Shown one piece after another: positions 43,126 through 53,732 of a DNA stretch of 64,000 nt. A model generated the notes under the pieces. The model saw nothing but the letters and a program-made list of their open reading frames with translations. It did no database searches and was not told where the DNA came from. This DNA comes from Sphaerosporella brunnea (taxonomy: Eukaryota > Ascomycota > Pezizomycetes > Pezizales > Pyronemataceae). The translations under genes and the position numbers were made by a program. The stretch is taken from the NCBI GenBank assembly GCA_008704415.1, contig VXIS01000200.1, positions 1 through 64,000 of the forward strand, in the 5' to 3' direction. Within the stretch, counting starts at the first letter, position 1. Every line of letters begins with the position of its first letter.

Positions 43126-46100
43126 ACCAGCCGCACATTGATGGCTATGCTGCTGGTCACCCCATCTCGTTGTCTTCGTCTAGCTTAGGATTGACAGCTC
43201 TTGGAGTTACGGACACAGTTGTGGAGGAAACAGTACTGGAAGGAAAGCACCTTATTGTTTCTTGCACTCTGTCATTCAGCAATAAAACTGTTTGTACTCA
43301 TGCGCTGATCGATTGTGGCGCAACTGGCATATCCTTTGTGGACGAAGACTTCGCTCGCCATCACCAACTCCCCTTACACTCCTTAAGAAAACCCCGTGCC
43401 CTCAAAGTAATCGACGGCTGTCCAATCTCTTCCGGTGACATCACTCATCTGTCCGTCGCCCAATGTACCATCCAAGATCACCAAGAACAACTCCCCATGT
43501 TTGTCACCAAATTAGGACACTACCCCATTGTACTCGGAATCCCCTGGCTCCAGCTCCACAACGTCGCGATCCGATTCAGCTCTCGGACTCTCACCTTCGG
43601 ATCACAATACTGCCTTGCTCACTGCAACCCCGTACCAACAACCGTCTCAGCCCTTAGCGAAGAACCTCCAGAGGTCTTTCGGGAACCCATCGCAGCAGCG
43701 CCAGCAAAACTCCACATCGCCTCACTAAAAGCCTCCTCCTTCTGCCGATTGGCCAAGAAAAAGCACCTAGCCGTCTATTCTATATCCCTGTACGAAATTA
43801 ATAGGGCCCTTGAAAAGAAGTACGCCGAAGACGACAACGACCTACGCAAAATTGTCCCCGCCGAATTCCACGGCTATCTCCCTTTGTTCAAGGAGGCAAT
43901 TGCAAATAGACTACCGCCGCATCGACCATATGACCATAAGATTCCTTTGAGAGAGGGGTTCGTTCCCCCATTTGGCCCTCTGTATTCCCTCTCCCGAGAG
44001 GAGCTGGAAGCCCTCAAGGCCTGGCTCGAACAAAAGTTGGAAAAGTGATTTATCCGCCGCTCGTCCTCGCCAGCCGCGTTTCCCATCCTGTTGGTCAAGA
44101 AAGCAGACGGGTCTCTACTGCTGTGTGTTGACTACCGAGGCCTGAACGAAGGAACTATCAAGAACAGGTACCCGTTACCTCTGATCCAGGAGACACTGAT
44201 GCAGCTCTCCAAGCCAAAATACTTCACGACGTTGGACATCCGAGGAGCCTACAACCTGGTCCGCCTGGCTGAAGGGGAAGAATGGAAGACCGCCTTCAGA
44301 ACCCGCTACGAGCTTTTCGAATCCCTGGTCATGCCTTTCGGACTCACAAATGCCCCTGCCGACTTCCAAGCCTTCATCAACGACGTACTTCGACCGTTCC
44401 TCGACCGCTTTTGTACGGCCTACCTCGACGACATCTTGATCTATTCAGAGACCATCGAAGAACACCGCGAGCATATCAAGCAGATCCTCGATGCTCTCAG
44501 CAAAACTGGGCTCCACCTCAAGCCGGAGAAATGCAAGTTCTATCAGATGGAGGTCAAGTACCTGGGCTTACTGGTCGGACGCAACGGCATCAAAATGGAC
44601 CCCAGCAAAGTCCAAACAATCATGGAATGGGAACCACCATCCAACCTCAAGGACGTTCAGGAATTCTTGGGATTTGCGAACTTCTATCGCCGGTTCATTC
44701 GCGACTATTCAAACGTGGTTGCCCCACTCACCTCGCTGACCAAGAAAGACAATGGCCAACCCGTGCCCTTTGTGTGGGGTACCGCGCAGCAAAACGCGTT
44801 CGATACCCTCAGAAAGGCTTTTACAACCGCCCCGATTCTCCGACACTTCGACTATGATCGTGAAGTTGTTGTCGAAACCGATGCATCAGACTACGTCTCA
44901 GCCGGTGTCCTCTCCCAGTATGACGATGAGGGAACCCTCCACCCCGTCGCCTTCTTTTCCAAGAAACACTCTCCTGCCGAATGCAACTATGAGATCTACG
45001 ACAAGGAGTTGATGGCTATCGTTCGATGCTTCGAGGAATGGAGTCTCCACCTTGAAGGCTCTGCGTTCCCCGTCCAGGTTCTCACCGCTCACAAGAACCT
45101 GGAATATTTCATGACAACGAAACTGCTCAACCGTCGCCAGGCCCGCTGGTCCGAATTCCTGTCTCGCTTCAACTTCAAGATAGTCTATCGACCCGGTGTC
45201 GCTGGTGGGAAACCCGACGCCCTCACTAGGAGGTCTGGAGACCTGCCTAAAGAGGGGGATGAACGACTTTTGGCCAACCAACAGGCAGTCCTGAAACCGC
45301 AGAACCTGCCCGACAATCTACGTTTGATGGCGGAAAACCCACCCAGCACCGGGCCGTCCTCCCTGGAAACCCTGTTTGACAAAGGGTACGAAGCGGATGC
45401 TTTCCCGCAACGAGTCCTAGAGATGCTGGCAAAAGGCACCCGAATCTCCAAAGACATTTCACTTGCCGACTGCTCTGAGCACCATGGGAGGCTAATGTAC
45501 CGCGGATGCTTCTACGTCCCAGATTACGCCCCCCCTCGGCTCCGACTCATTCAAGACCACCACGTCCCTCCGACCATGGGACACCCGGGATGTGCAAAGA
45601 CCTTGGAACTCCTATCCCGACGCTACTACTGGACAAGTATGCGACATGACGTTGAGAGATTCGTACGCAATTGTCATACCTGCCGACGGATGAAAGCAAC
45701 AAGACACGCACCGTTCGGGACTCTGAAGCCTCTTGCTGTCCCACACCATCCTTGGCAAAGTGTCTCCGTCGATTTCGTCACTGGACTTCCTGTTTCGGAA
45801 GGCTACGACGCAATCTGCGCAGTAGTCTGCCGAGTAACAAAACAACGCCACCTGATTCCCTGTCTTACAACCATCGACGCAGAAGGATTCGCTCAGCTAT
45901 TTATTGAAAACGTCTTCAAGCACCATGGCCTCCCCGACGTTCTCATCTCCGACCGAGGCCCCCAATTTGTTGCTAACTTCTGGAAACACCTTGCTTCCTG
46001 TCTTGGGATTGAGACTGCTCCAAGCACCGCCTTCCACCCGCAGACCGATGGTCAGACAGAACGGATCAATGCCGTCACGGAGCAGTATCTCCGCGCCTAC

Positions 46101-46832
46101 GTATCATACCTGCAGAACGATTGGAAGAAGTATCTCCCCCTGGCCGAATTCGCAGCCAATAACCAGGCTTCCGAGACTACGTCACTGTCTCCTTTCTTCG
46201 CCGTCTATGGCCGTAACCCTAAGTGCTCCTTTGAGCTAGACATTCGGACCGACAACCCCGAACAGGTCGACGCGCAGCTGGTGGCCGAGCGGATGTCACA
46301 CATCCACGACGTTCTACGAGCCGAGATGAAGTACACCCAAGTCAGATATACTGAAGCCGCCGATCGGTCCCGAGCCCCCGCCCCTGTGTTCAAAGAGAAC
46401 GACCTCGTCTGGCTGGACTCTAGGAACTTGCGCACGGAATGACCATCTAGGAAACTCGAAAACAAGCACCTGGGCCCTTACCGAGTGGTTCGAGCCGTCG
46501 GTACCCATGCCTATGAATTGGACATCCCCAACACCATGAAGAACCATCGCACCTTTCCGGTCTCGCTCCTAAACCCGGCATCTTCCGACCCCCTTCCTGG
46601 ACAGATCATTCCACCCCCTCTCCCTGTTGTTGTCGATGGCGAAAACGAATGGTCCGTCGATGCCATTCTGGATTCCCGCTTGCTAAAGGGACGCCTCAAA
46701 TATCTGGTAAAGTGGACCAGCTACGACCCACCGGAATGGGAGGCGGCGGAAGGAATCAATGGCCTTGAAGCTATCGACCGCTTTCACGAATTGTACCCAC
46801 ACAAGCCCGGACCACTCTCAGATGATAGCTGA
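43041..46832 (+). pseudogene. Chromovirus Pol with chromodomain, two premature stops
   Basis: Pol is in the -1 frame relative to Gag and overlaps its end over 43041-43125. Order: protease (ALIDCGATGISFVDEDFARH, with DCG in place of DSG), TGA at 44046-44048, reverse transcriptase (LDIRGAYNLVRL, catalytic AYLDDILIYS), RNase H (VETDASDYVSAGVLSQYDDE), integrase zinc region (H, H, CHTC), core (SVDFVTGLP, LISDRGPQF, HPQTDGQTERIN), TGA at 46440-46442, then HLGPYRVVRAVG and a chromodomain (WSVDAILDSR, YLVKWTSYDPPEWE). All parts share one frame. The second TGA replaces an expected Arg codon (CGA). The first sits where related elements have Gly or Arg. Confidence 0.93.
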
Positions 46833-46867
46833 AGCTTCGTCGGAGCTCAGCCATAGGAGGGGGATAC

Positions 46868-47148
46868 TGTCACGGCTCAAGGTTAAGGGGTGGCTCGGCG
46901 CTAGGGTTAGGGTGTCACGTGACGCGCGGTCACGTGACGGGAAAGCATAAATGGCGAGGTTTCACTTGTTTTTGTTTCTTTTCTTCTTCTCTTCTTTACA
47001 GAACGTCTTGTACACTAGCGAACCTAGTAACCTTGAACCACCTTGTCTTGTCTCGTCTTCTTCGGCCTCTTGTCCTTGTCCTCCTGCCTCCGGTCCTTGC
47101 CTCGAAAGCTACGTACCTTGGACGTTTCCTCGCGCCTGTCCCGTTACA
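46868..47148 (+). repeat. 3-prime LTR of the chromovirus
   Basis: 281 bp with the same U3 boxes. Followed by the target duplication catcg. Confidence 0.95.
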
Positions 47149-47529
47149 CATCGTACTCTGCGCGACTAAGGTCTGTTTCCGGGCGCTCCACATGAGAAGG
47201 CAGCCTTCATAGTAAATCAGCCATCCCGAGGTTGACTTGGCTGCATCAGCGTCACCAGCGTGGTCTGCATCTGCGTAGGCAACGATGCCACCATTAGATG
47301 CAAGGCGGGTCTCTACGGATTCGAGTTTCCGGTAGGGCCGAAGACGCGTATCCTCAGCTGGGACAATGGGAAGCATGTAGTGGGAGGTGCTGACCAGATA
47401 GCGAAGGAGATGCTTGATGGCTTTCCAGTGTTCGGTAGAGGGGTTAGCAGCAAAGCGTCCCAGAACTCCAACAGCATAGGCAATGTCAGGGCGCGATCCC
47501 AGTGCCGCGTACAGAAACCAACCGATAGC
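47149..47529 (-). pseudogene. Copia RNase H, upstream part
   Basis: In frame after the second TAG: YAALGSRPDIAYAVGVLGRF, HLLRYLVSTSH, GGIVAYADADHAGDADAAKS and SARKQTLVAQSTM. The chromovirus LTR cuts the frame right after STM, with the target copy catcg at 47149-47153. Confidence 0.92.
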
Positions 47530-49638
47530 CTACCTGTAGTGGTTTTTGTCATATGCTGGTTCATCGTCCTTGCGAGAATGTAGCTTGATTCCAGTCTCCA
47601 TAGGCATCCTTCGCTTAGTTGACTTCTCCATGCCGAAGCGCTCAATAACCTTCTTGATGTACGCCTGCTGCGTGACATGGATGCATTTCTTGGTGCGATC
47701 GCGCATCATCATGAGACCGACGTACATGAAATGATTGCCAACCAAACCACCTTTTGTGTTGAAACGAGCCTTCAGCTTATCACAAAGCTCTTGAAGCTTC
47801 TCCGCTTTTGCTACAATCATAAGATCGTCAACATAGAGGTTCAACAAGGCGTTGGGGCCGGAAAACAGGCCCGGTGCTGCGATGGAAGCCTGCAAGGCCA
47901 ATTCCTTTTCAATAAAAGTGCTGATGTCGTCAAACCAGCACTTACCGGACTGCTTCAACCCAGGAACAGACTTCTTCAACCTGACAAGGGGACGGCTGCG
48001 CTTCCACGGATCGTCTGCCCAGAGAGCGGTAGGTGGTCGTATATAGACTTCTTCCTGTAACGTTGCACCCAAATATGCAGTAGGAACGTCCAACACAGCA
48101 ATTTCAAGATCGTTCTGGGCTGCCCAAGAGAGGGTCAAACGCACAACCTCGGCATCAACCACCGGTGAAGAGATCTCTGAATATTCCTCCGCTGTTTGCA
48201 TATCGCCGCGAGCCACCAAGCGAAGCTTGTACTTCTCAATTGTACCGTCTGGGTGTTGCTTGACAACCATAACCCACTTCCCGTCCACAATCTTTGTTGG
48301 AGCTGTCTTCACAAACTCGTACACAGCATGCTGACGAAGCGAATCTTGCTCACTAGCGATTGCTTTCCTCCATTCTTCCACCTTGTCAGAAGCCTCCGCA
48401 TCTTCGTAGTTCTTTGGACCGGGTATCGCCAGATAGGCAGTTTGAACCTGAGCAAAACCACAAGACGTATCTATCGCTAGACGTATAGCATCTTTGGCAG
48501 CTGAACGTGTACGTGAAGGTAGTGTCTGTGGAGTGTCGCTCAACAGCCCTTTGAGCTCACGCTTCAAACGCTGCGGCTGTGCGACTGGAGGCTCAGGCAT
48601 ACCTAGCTCAGGCCCTGCCAGCGGTGCCTCTGAATTTCCCGAATCACACCAATCGTCGTCCAGTTGGTCCCACGCAGGAGACACTGCTTGGTCTCTTGAT
48701 GAGTGGAAATCGCGATACAACAGTGTTTCATCGAACTTGACGTCTCGTGACATGATAATTCGTTTAGCTTCGACATCCCACAGCCGCCACTGCGTAGTTG
48801 TGTCAGAGTTGTATCCAAGAAGAATACACTTCTTTGCTCTGTCGTCCAGCTTTGACTTGCGATTCTCTTTTGGGATATGAGCGTAGGCAAGACAACCAAA
48901 GATACGCAGGTGACTGATATCAGGTGTCTCTTTATACATGAGCATATATGGACTCTTGGTGCCGTTGTCCAGTGCTGAATGTAGGACTCGGTTCTTGATG
49001 TACACCGCCGTCGCTGCGGCCTCTGCCCAGAAGGAGTTTGGGAGCCCTGCATGCTTTAACATTGTACGCATAGGGTCTAATACACTGCGGTTTGCGCGTT
49101 CCGCTATTCCGTTTGACGCAGGAGAATGTGGCGTTGTGGTCTCTTTAGTTATACCTTGAGCTGCGAAGTGGGCGAGAAACTCCTCGGCACTGTATTCTCC
49201 GCCTCCATCGACACGCAGGCGCTTGACCTTTGCATCCCACTGTCGATCGAACATGGCTTCATAGCTCTTGAAGCAGGTTGGAACCTCATCCTTGTGGCGC
49301 ATGAAGTACACCCTTGTCCACCTCGAGTGGTCGTCCGTGAAGAGAAGCATATACCGCTTGCCAGAGTGTGACGCTGTCTGGAATGGTCCAACCAGGTCGG
49401 AGTGGATGAGATCACCAACTGCAGGCTTGCGCTTTTTCTCTCCTCCGGTTTTGTGCGGAGTCTTGCACAGTTTGCCAACCATGCATGCCTCACAGACACA
49501 CTCATCCGAGTTGCTTGTGGAAGAGCCTGATGCTTTCAGTGTTAGTCCTGTCACCGCAGCCGTCGTATGAAGCTTCTTGATAGCTCGCAAGCTCAAGTGA
49601 CCCAAACGGTTATGCCATAAAATGATATCGTGGGCCTT
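47530..49638 (-). pseudogene. Copia integrase and reverse transcriptase, between two stops
   Basis: In frame with the Gag part. Contents in order: the zinc-binding HHCC region (LWHNRLGHLS, then CEACMVGKLC), the integrase core (FTDDHSRWTRVYF, and SPASNGIAERANRS with the catalytic Glu), a linker with SRDVKFDE, and reverse transcriptase (WVMVVKQHPDGTIEKYKLRL, then the catalytic LYVDDLMIV). It ends at a TAG at 47530-47532, after which YAALGSRPDIAYAVG continues in frame. Comparison with the related copia at 17.5 kb (HRQSI.. at the same point) suggests the stop was CAG (Gln). Confidence 0.92.
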
Positions 49639-51147
49639 CTAAACACGGTCGGTGTGATACAGGTGGTTGACATGATAGGTGCTTGGGTTGTCTGCAATGA
49701 CGTAGAATGACTTGCCTCTAACCGGACCGATTCCGACAATCTTTCGCTCCTTTTTAGTGAAAAGTGTGACGCCTTGCTCAGGTTGAAGGTCGTAGTCCAC
49801 CTTAACTCCAACTGTTAGGAACTGGTAGACGCTCATTAAGTTGTTCTTGCCGCAAGCAGGAACATGTAATACGTTTCGCAGTATGATGCGAGATGACGTG
49901 CCATTTCCACATGGCAGTAACAACCCAATATCACCTATGCCAGCTGCGCTAACCCTACTCTCATCTGCAAAGATCACTTCATGCTCCCCCGCAGCAAGCG
50001 CCCGGTATCGAATCCAGTCATGATCCATTCCGGTGCAGTGGCTGGTTGCACCCGAATCTACAACCCAATCGGTAGTTGTCGCACAACGATTAGTAGAAAC
50101 ACTCTCCCGAATCTTGTCAGCTTTTGGCCGCACCAGAAGCGCTTCCCGAGAGTGAAGCAAGTAATCCATGCTTGCATCTGTAGCTATTGGTGCTGGCTCC
50201 TCCTTGACAATATTGGCTTTGCTTGACTCCTTCTTGTTCTTTTCATTGTCCTTGTCCTTATTGGAGTTTTCCTTCCAGAGATGCTTGGATCGGCACTCAG
50301 ACTTTTTGTGTCCCTTCTTGCCGCAGCCGTAACACTTAATAGTCTTGGAGTCCTTATCCTGATCTCCCCCGGGAGCCTTGCCTGAACCTCCCCCAGAGGT
50401 TTCTGCACCCTTCTTCTTAGCCGTGCCCTTCTTCGCAAAGAGAGCAGTGGACGACTGGCTTGTATACGCAGATACACCGTGTCGGTCCCATGCATAAGAA
50501 CGCTCGAAGATCTGAAGCTGGTCTAGAATCTTCTGGCAGCTTCCAGCACTGTCGCTTGATGTGAGGCTGGTCCGAAAAGCAAGCCAAACATCCCCTGTCG
50601 GGAGTCCTTGAACCATATGGAATGCCAGAACGCTCTCTGGTAGCTCGGTACCCACATTGCGTAGCTCTGTAGCTATCTCCAGAATCCGAGAGTGATAAGC
50701 AGCCGCGCTGTCGAAGTCGGCCCTGCGGATGGCATTCAGCTTGTAGAGACCAACATTCGCATCGATCTTGGCCACCCTGTTGAAATCCTTCTCGATGTCC
50801 TTCCAAAGAACGTCTGGCGCCTTGATATACTTCTTGTCTGCATACCGCCTTCGCACAGAAGGGTCCAGGGACCGCCGAATCTCCGCTGTGGCCATGCCAA
50901 CCTTGTCGTTGTATGTGTCGCGCTGGATGAGGTAGCGGCGGAAATCGCTCATGTAGACAGAATCCGTTGACTCTGGGGTATCAGGGTCGACTGGTGCCGC
51001 CGCGGCGGTCTCGGTCTTTGGTATTGGCTTCTGAGGTGGCTTTGTCGTGCCTTCAACGATCCCCCAAAGCGCGCGAGCAAGGAGCTCGTCCCTGATGTAT
51101 TCCTCCCACTTGAGATAGTTGTGTTCTTTCAACAAAACCCGCTCCAT
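49639..51147 (-). CDS. Copia Gag and protease
   Basis: The ATG at 51147 lies 87 bp inside the element and begins 502 codons. The Gag part has WEEYIRDELLARALWG and a helical capsid region. A CCHC zinc knuckle CYGCGKKGHKKSEC at about residues 270-285 follows Gly/Lys-rich sequence. The aspartic protease signature WVVDSGATSHCTGMD is at about residue 365. The frame ends at a TAG (49639-49641), but the next codon continues straight into the integrase. The stop is therefore a nonsense change, probably CAG to TAG, inside a formerly continuous polyprotein. Confidence 0.9.
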   Translation of the reverse strand: MERVLLKEHNYLKWEEYIRDELLARALWGIVEGTTKPPQKPIPKTETAAAAPVDPDTPESTDSVYMSDFRRYLIQRDTYNDKVGMATAEIRRSLDPSVRRRYADKKYIKAPDVLWKDIEKDFNRVAKIDANVGLYKLNAIRRADFDSAAAYHSRILEIATELRNVGTELPESVLAFHMVQGLPTGDVWLAFRTSLTSSDSAGSCQKILDQLQIFERSYAWDRHGVSAYTSQSSTALFAKKGTAKKKGAETSGGGSGKAPGGDQDKDSKTIKCYGCGKKGHKKSECRSKHLWKENSNKDKDNEKNKKESSKANIVKEEPAPIATDASMDYLLHSREALLVRPKADKIRESVSTNRCATTTDWVVDSGATSHCTGMDHDWIRYRALAAGEHEVIFADESRVSAAGIGDIGLLLPCGNGTSSRIILRNVLHVPACGKNNLMSVYQFLTVGVKVDYDLQPEQGVTLFTKKERKIVGIGPVRGKSFYVIADNPSTYHVNHLYHTDRV

Positions 51148-51211
51148 TTTGACGACCGTTCGCGAGGTAAAATATGAGGTAGTTGTTGACTTGATGAAAA
51201 TACCCTAGCTA

Positions 51212-51233
51212 GCGAAGCAGAGGGCTCATAACC
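51212..51233 (-). other. Primer-binding site: half of initiator tRNA-Met
   Basis: The minus strand reads GGTTATGAGCCCTCTGCTTC with no gap after the LTR. Its complement GAGGGCTCATAACC is the anticodon arm of eukaryotic initiator tRNA-Met (loop CUCAUAA). This matches the internal, half-tRNA priming known from Drosophila copia, not the usual 3-prime CCA-end priming. The copia elements at 16230 and 20672 carry the same site. Confidence 0.75.
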
Positions 51234-51428
51234 TGTTGATGTAGGGACGAACCGATAGGCGCACTCGAGGGACAATCCGAAGGAAGGTGAGAAGAAGATG
51301 TATTTCTGTCTGCTCTAGCTGGAACCTTCGGGGGAGGTTGATCCTCCCGGGTGCACTATCAAGCACTCTACACAACCTCTAGCACTCTACTCCGTTCCGC
51401 TCTCTACAAGGCCCTTCGGGCCGCAACA
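51234..51428 (-). repeat. 5-prime LTR of the copia element
   Basis: 195 bp, directly followed on the minus strand by the primer-binding site. Confidence 0.95.
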
Positions 51429-51520
51429 TGACGTGGGGCTATATACACGGATCCACCCTTGGACCTCAGGCGTCCACAGACGGGCGAGACCTAAGGCGCA
51501 CCAAGGGAATTCGTAACTCG
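51429..51520 (-). mobile_element. Other side of the LINE tail, low certainty
   Basis: The minus strand here (CCCTTGGTGCGCC, then GTGTATATAGCCCCACGTCA) is loosely colinear with the LINE at 57345-57460 (CCTTGGTGTGGC, then GTGTTAGAACCATATGTCA). With 40978-41031 it would make one LINE tail interrupted by the copia element. Confidence 0.35.
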
Positions 51521-51639
51521 GTAAGAAGGAGACAAAAGAAGAGACAGAGGAAACGACATATGGCTGCGTTGTGCGACAGTGCGCGGCCGCCCCGTTGCTC
51601 GGAAACCGCCACATCCCGATAAATCCTGTGAACGGGTGC

Positions 51640-52200
51640 TCACAGAGCTAGCGGTGGAGTCTTGAGATGTAAACGAGTCTTCGCTGTCGCTGTCGCTTGC
51701 TTCATCGGGGGTCTGAACGCATAGCAATATCATCGTCCGCGTTCAAATCCTCATTTGAGTTGGAATCATCCTTGGATAGAAGGCGAAGCAGACTGGCCCT
51801 GGCTATCGCTATGTATACTCTCAGCCTGGTGCTGTATCTGCGGGACGTTGTCTCGCGGGACCACGGTGCTTGCAGGAACGGGCATGCCATCCTCATCCAC
51901 GTTGATCCGGAGTACACACCTGACTCGGCCATCGCCACCAGACAGGCATATATCCTTATCCTCAAGCAACGCCTCATACTCCTCGGACAAACCACATTCG
52001 ACCACGATCGTCGGCATGCCGTTGTCGGTCGATGCCAGGTTCTGGTCGACACCTTCAGGGCTTTCAACGAGTTCCTGTACGCCGTTGAACGGCGAGTCGC
52101 AGCTTGCCGTGTAAATCCTTGTGGAAGAACTCGGCGCCACGCACAAAGCCTGACGTGATCATCAATCGTGACTTTGATCACACGCGACAATGCAAGGGAA
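51640..52200 (-). pseudogene. PD-(D/E)XK-like fragment
   Basis: On the minus strand around 52020-51900 the frame reads MPTIVVECGLSEEYEALLED, then RVRCVLRINVDEDG. This has the same E-x-G, SE.Y, L..D and beta-strand arrangement as residues 176-210 of the gene at 36037-37431. An upstream minus frame (GFVRGAEFFHKDLHGKLRLA) belongs to it by content but is offset, so an intron or frameshift lies near 52060. The downstream end is unclear (PSIQG followed by a stop). It is a second, probably broken, member of the same family. Confidence 0.5.
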
Positions 52201-52639
52201 GCTGAGGATGGATGATGGCAGGACAAACGGCGGCGCGAAACGTGTCTGCAAGGTGCTGTACACGGGATGTGAGCCATATCATGGACCTTTCGACACCAGC
52301 AACAACGCAGCTGTTGAGCATGTTTTTGTCGCCCCACGTTGGTCCTTCCGGTCGTGAAGGCGGCCAGGCAGCGCAATGTGGATACCGGTAGTCCGACCTT
52401 AGGAGGGTGTCGTGAGGAGGAGATTTTGCTCATACCGTGTATTGTCATGCCCGTGGAAACGCTTGTGGCCGCATTGAACCCAGCACGTGTACAATTTCTA
52501 CTTATGAGGAAACGCGGCCTAGTGACCTTAGTATGATTAGCCGTAGTGCAGGGGCGCAGCATTCCTACAGTCCACCGAAAGCAGGCTCGTCGGTAGCGGC
52601 GATAGATTCAGTGGTTCCAGCATCCCTATCGCAGAGAAC
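52201..52639. other. No supported gene
   Basis: No domain recognised between the PD-(D/E)XK-like fragment and the copia remnant. Confidence 0.4.
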
Positions 52640-52823
52640 GAAGTTGCCTACTGAAAACACCAGAGCTCTGACCTATGCCTGGATTGCCTCTGTGGAACGG
52701 AAGAAGCTGTATGACGGCAATCCTGATTGGCTATACTTCAACCTCACAGCAGTATCTTCTTCACTATATTTCATCGAAGAAACAGTTCCTGGCTCGTGAC
52801 ATTCAGTTTAACAAAGGCTGTCT

Positions 52824-53732
52824 CAGGGGTCCCAATAATGCGGGCGCCCGCCAGTCCAAACAGGGGCCGACAGAGTGGGTTGGGTCGGGCCGATGGTTGG
52901 TGCAGCCCGATAGGTTCGGGCCAATTTTCACAAACCCTGGATATCTGATAGCTGCTGCCCGGGCCCGGTTATGCCGGGTGATGCTAAAAGCGTAGATCAT
53001 CGTCATGGTCGGCTCTTCCTGCGGTTCACGAGAATGTGCGATGCCGATCACAATCAAAAACCTTGTTAACCCCCCGCAATTTTGCCACCGGCAGGATCCA
53101 ATTGCTAAACCATCAGTATGAGCCTGATATTGTAGCAGTTAGAAGTTTTGACCTGATGCTGAGAGATACAAGATTCGGGTGACCGAAATGGCATATCGGA
53201 CCACGTCCTGCACCTTACGGCAAATTTTACTGGGGAAAACCCGTGCTTTTTCGTATTTTCGGCCATTTTGCGGCGATTGGAGAAGATTTCCACTCCTTCC
53301 GGGATGGTCACAAATCTGAACGTCCCATCAAGCCCGAGGATTGTGTTTGGAGACCAGTGCTGTAAGCTGGGTGACGATGTCATTGATGCGATTGAATGTC
53401 TGGAATCTTGGGCGAGGGAAGATTTGGTTTATGGATCGGGCACTCATGTTTGCCAGTTGGAAGCAAGGCTAGTTGATTTCGAAAAACGGGCCGCGGAAAT
53501 GACAGTTTAATATCTTCATGTAGTCCTTTCCTGTTTGTTAGAGAAATGATGGGTCAGGTGCCTGGTGGGCCTGTGGGCACCGGAATTCTCTTTCCCTGAT
53601 TGAGCCCTTTAGGCACCTGGGTCTCGCTCGAAAACGCCTGGTCCAAACAGGCTGCAATTCCCAAAGCCCGTTTCAATCAGTCCGGTTCAGGGGAGGTTAA
53701 AAGCCGGACTGGCTGGACTATTGGGACCTGTG
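52824..53732. mobile_element. hAT derivative, group A, full length
   Basis: Ends read CAGGGGTCCCAATAATGC and, on the other strand, CACAGGTCCCAATAGTCC. An exact 8-bp target duplication ggctgtct flanks it (52816-52823 and 53733-53740). The 909-bp interior keeps a frame up to a stop near 53508 with LGDDVIDAIECLESWAREDL, VYG and an amphipathic helix ending RAAEM, a hAT transposase C-terminal remnant. It interrupts the copia integrase-RT linker. Confidence 0.93.

Larger units (their letters stand above)
41623..47148 (+). mobile_element. Ty3/gypsy chromovirus nested in the copia element
   Basis: LTRs 41623-41903 and 46868-47148 (281 bp each, TGTCACGG...CGTTACA) differ at three bases (41797, 41808, 41819 and their partners). 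The target duplication catcg lies at 41618-41622 and 47149-47153. A purine tract (AGGAGGGGGATAC) precedes the 3-prime LTR. Order Gag, protease, reverse transcriptase, RNase H, integrase, chromodomain. Coding is broken by two TGA codons and a doubtful Gag start. Confidence 0.97.
41032..51428 (-). mobile_element. Ty1/copia element carrying a nested chromovirus
   Basis: LTRs 41032-41226 and 51234-51428 (195 bp each) are identical as read. They begin TGTTGATG and end GCAACA on the plus strand. The target duplication tgacg is present at 41027-41031 and 51429-51433. Without the insert 41623-47148 (plus one catcg) the element is about 4.9 kb. Coding runs on the minus strand: Gag, protease, integrase, reverse transcriptase, RNase H, the copia order. 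Breaks are TAG stops at 49639-49641 and 47530-47532 and the insertion. The purine tract GCGGGGGAG lies beside the 3-prime LTR (41227-41235). Confidence 0.97.

Noticed and set aside
41798..43141. 447-codon frame overlapping Gag as a separate gene
   Set aside because: Its product is a Ser/Pro/Thr-rich read of the Gag sequence in another frame with no domain. Gag in the other frame has capsid and zinc-knuckle motifs. The overlap itself is kept as an observation.
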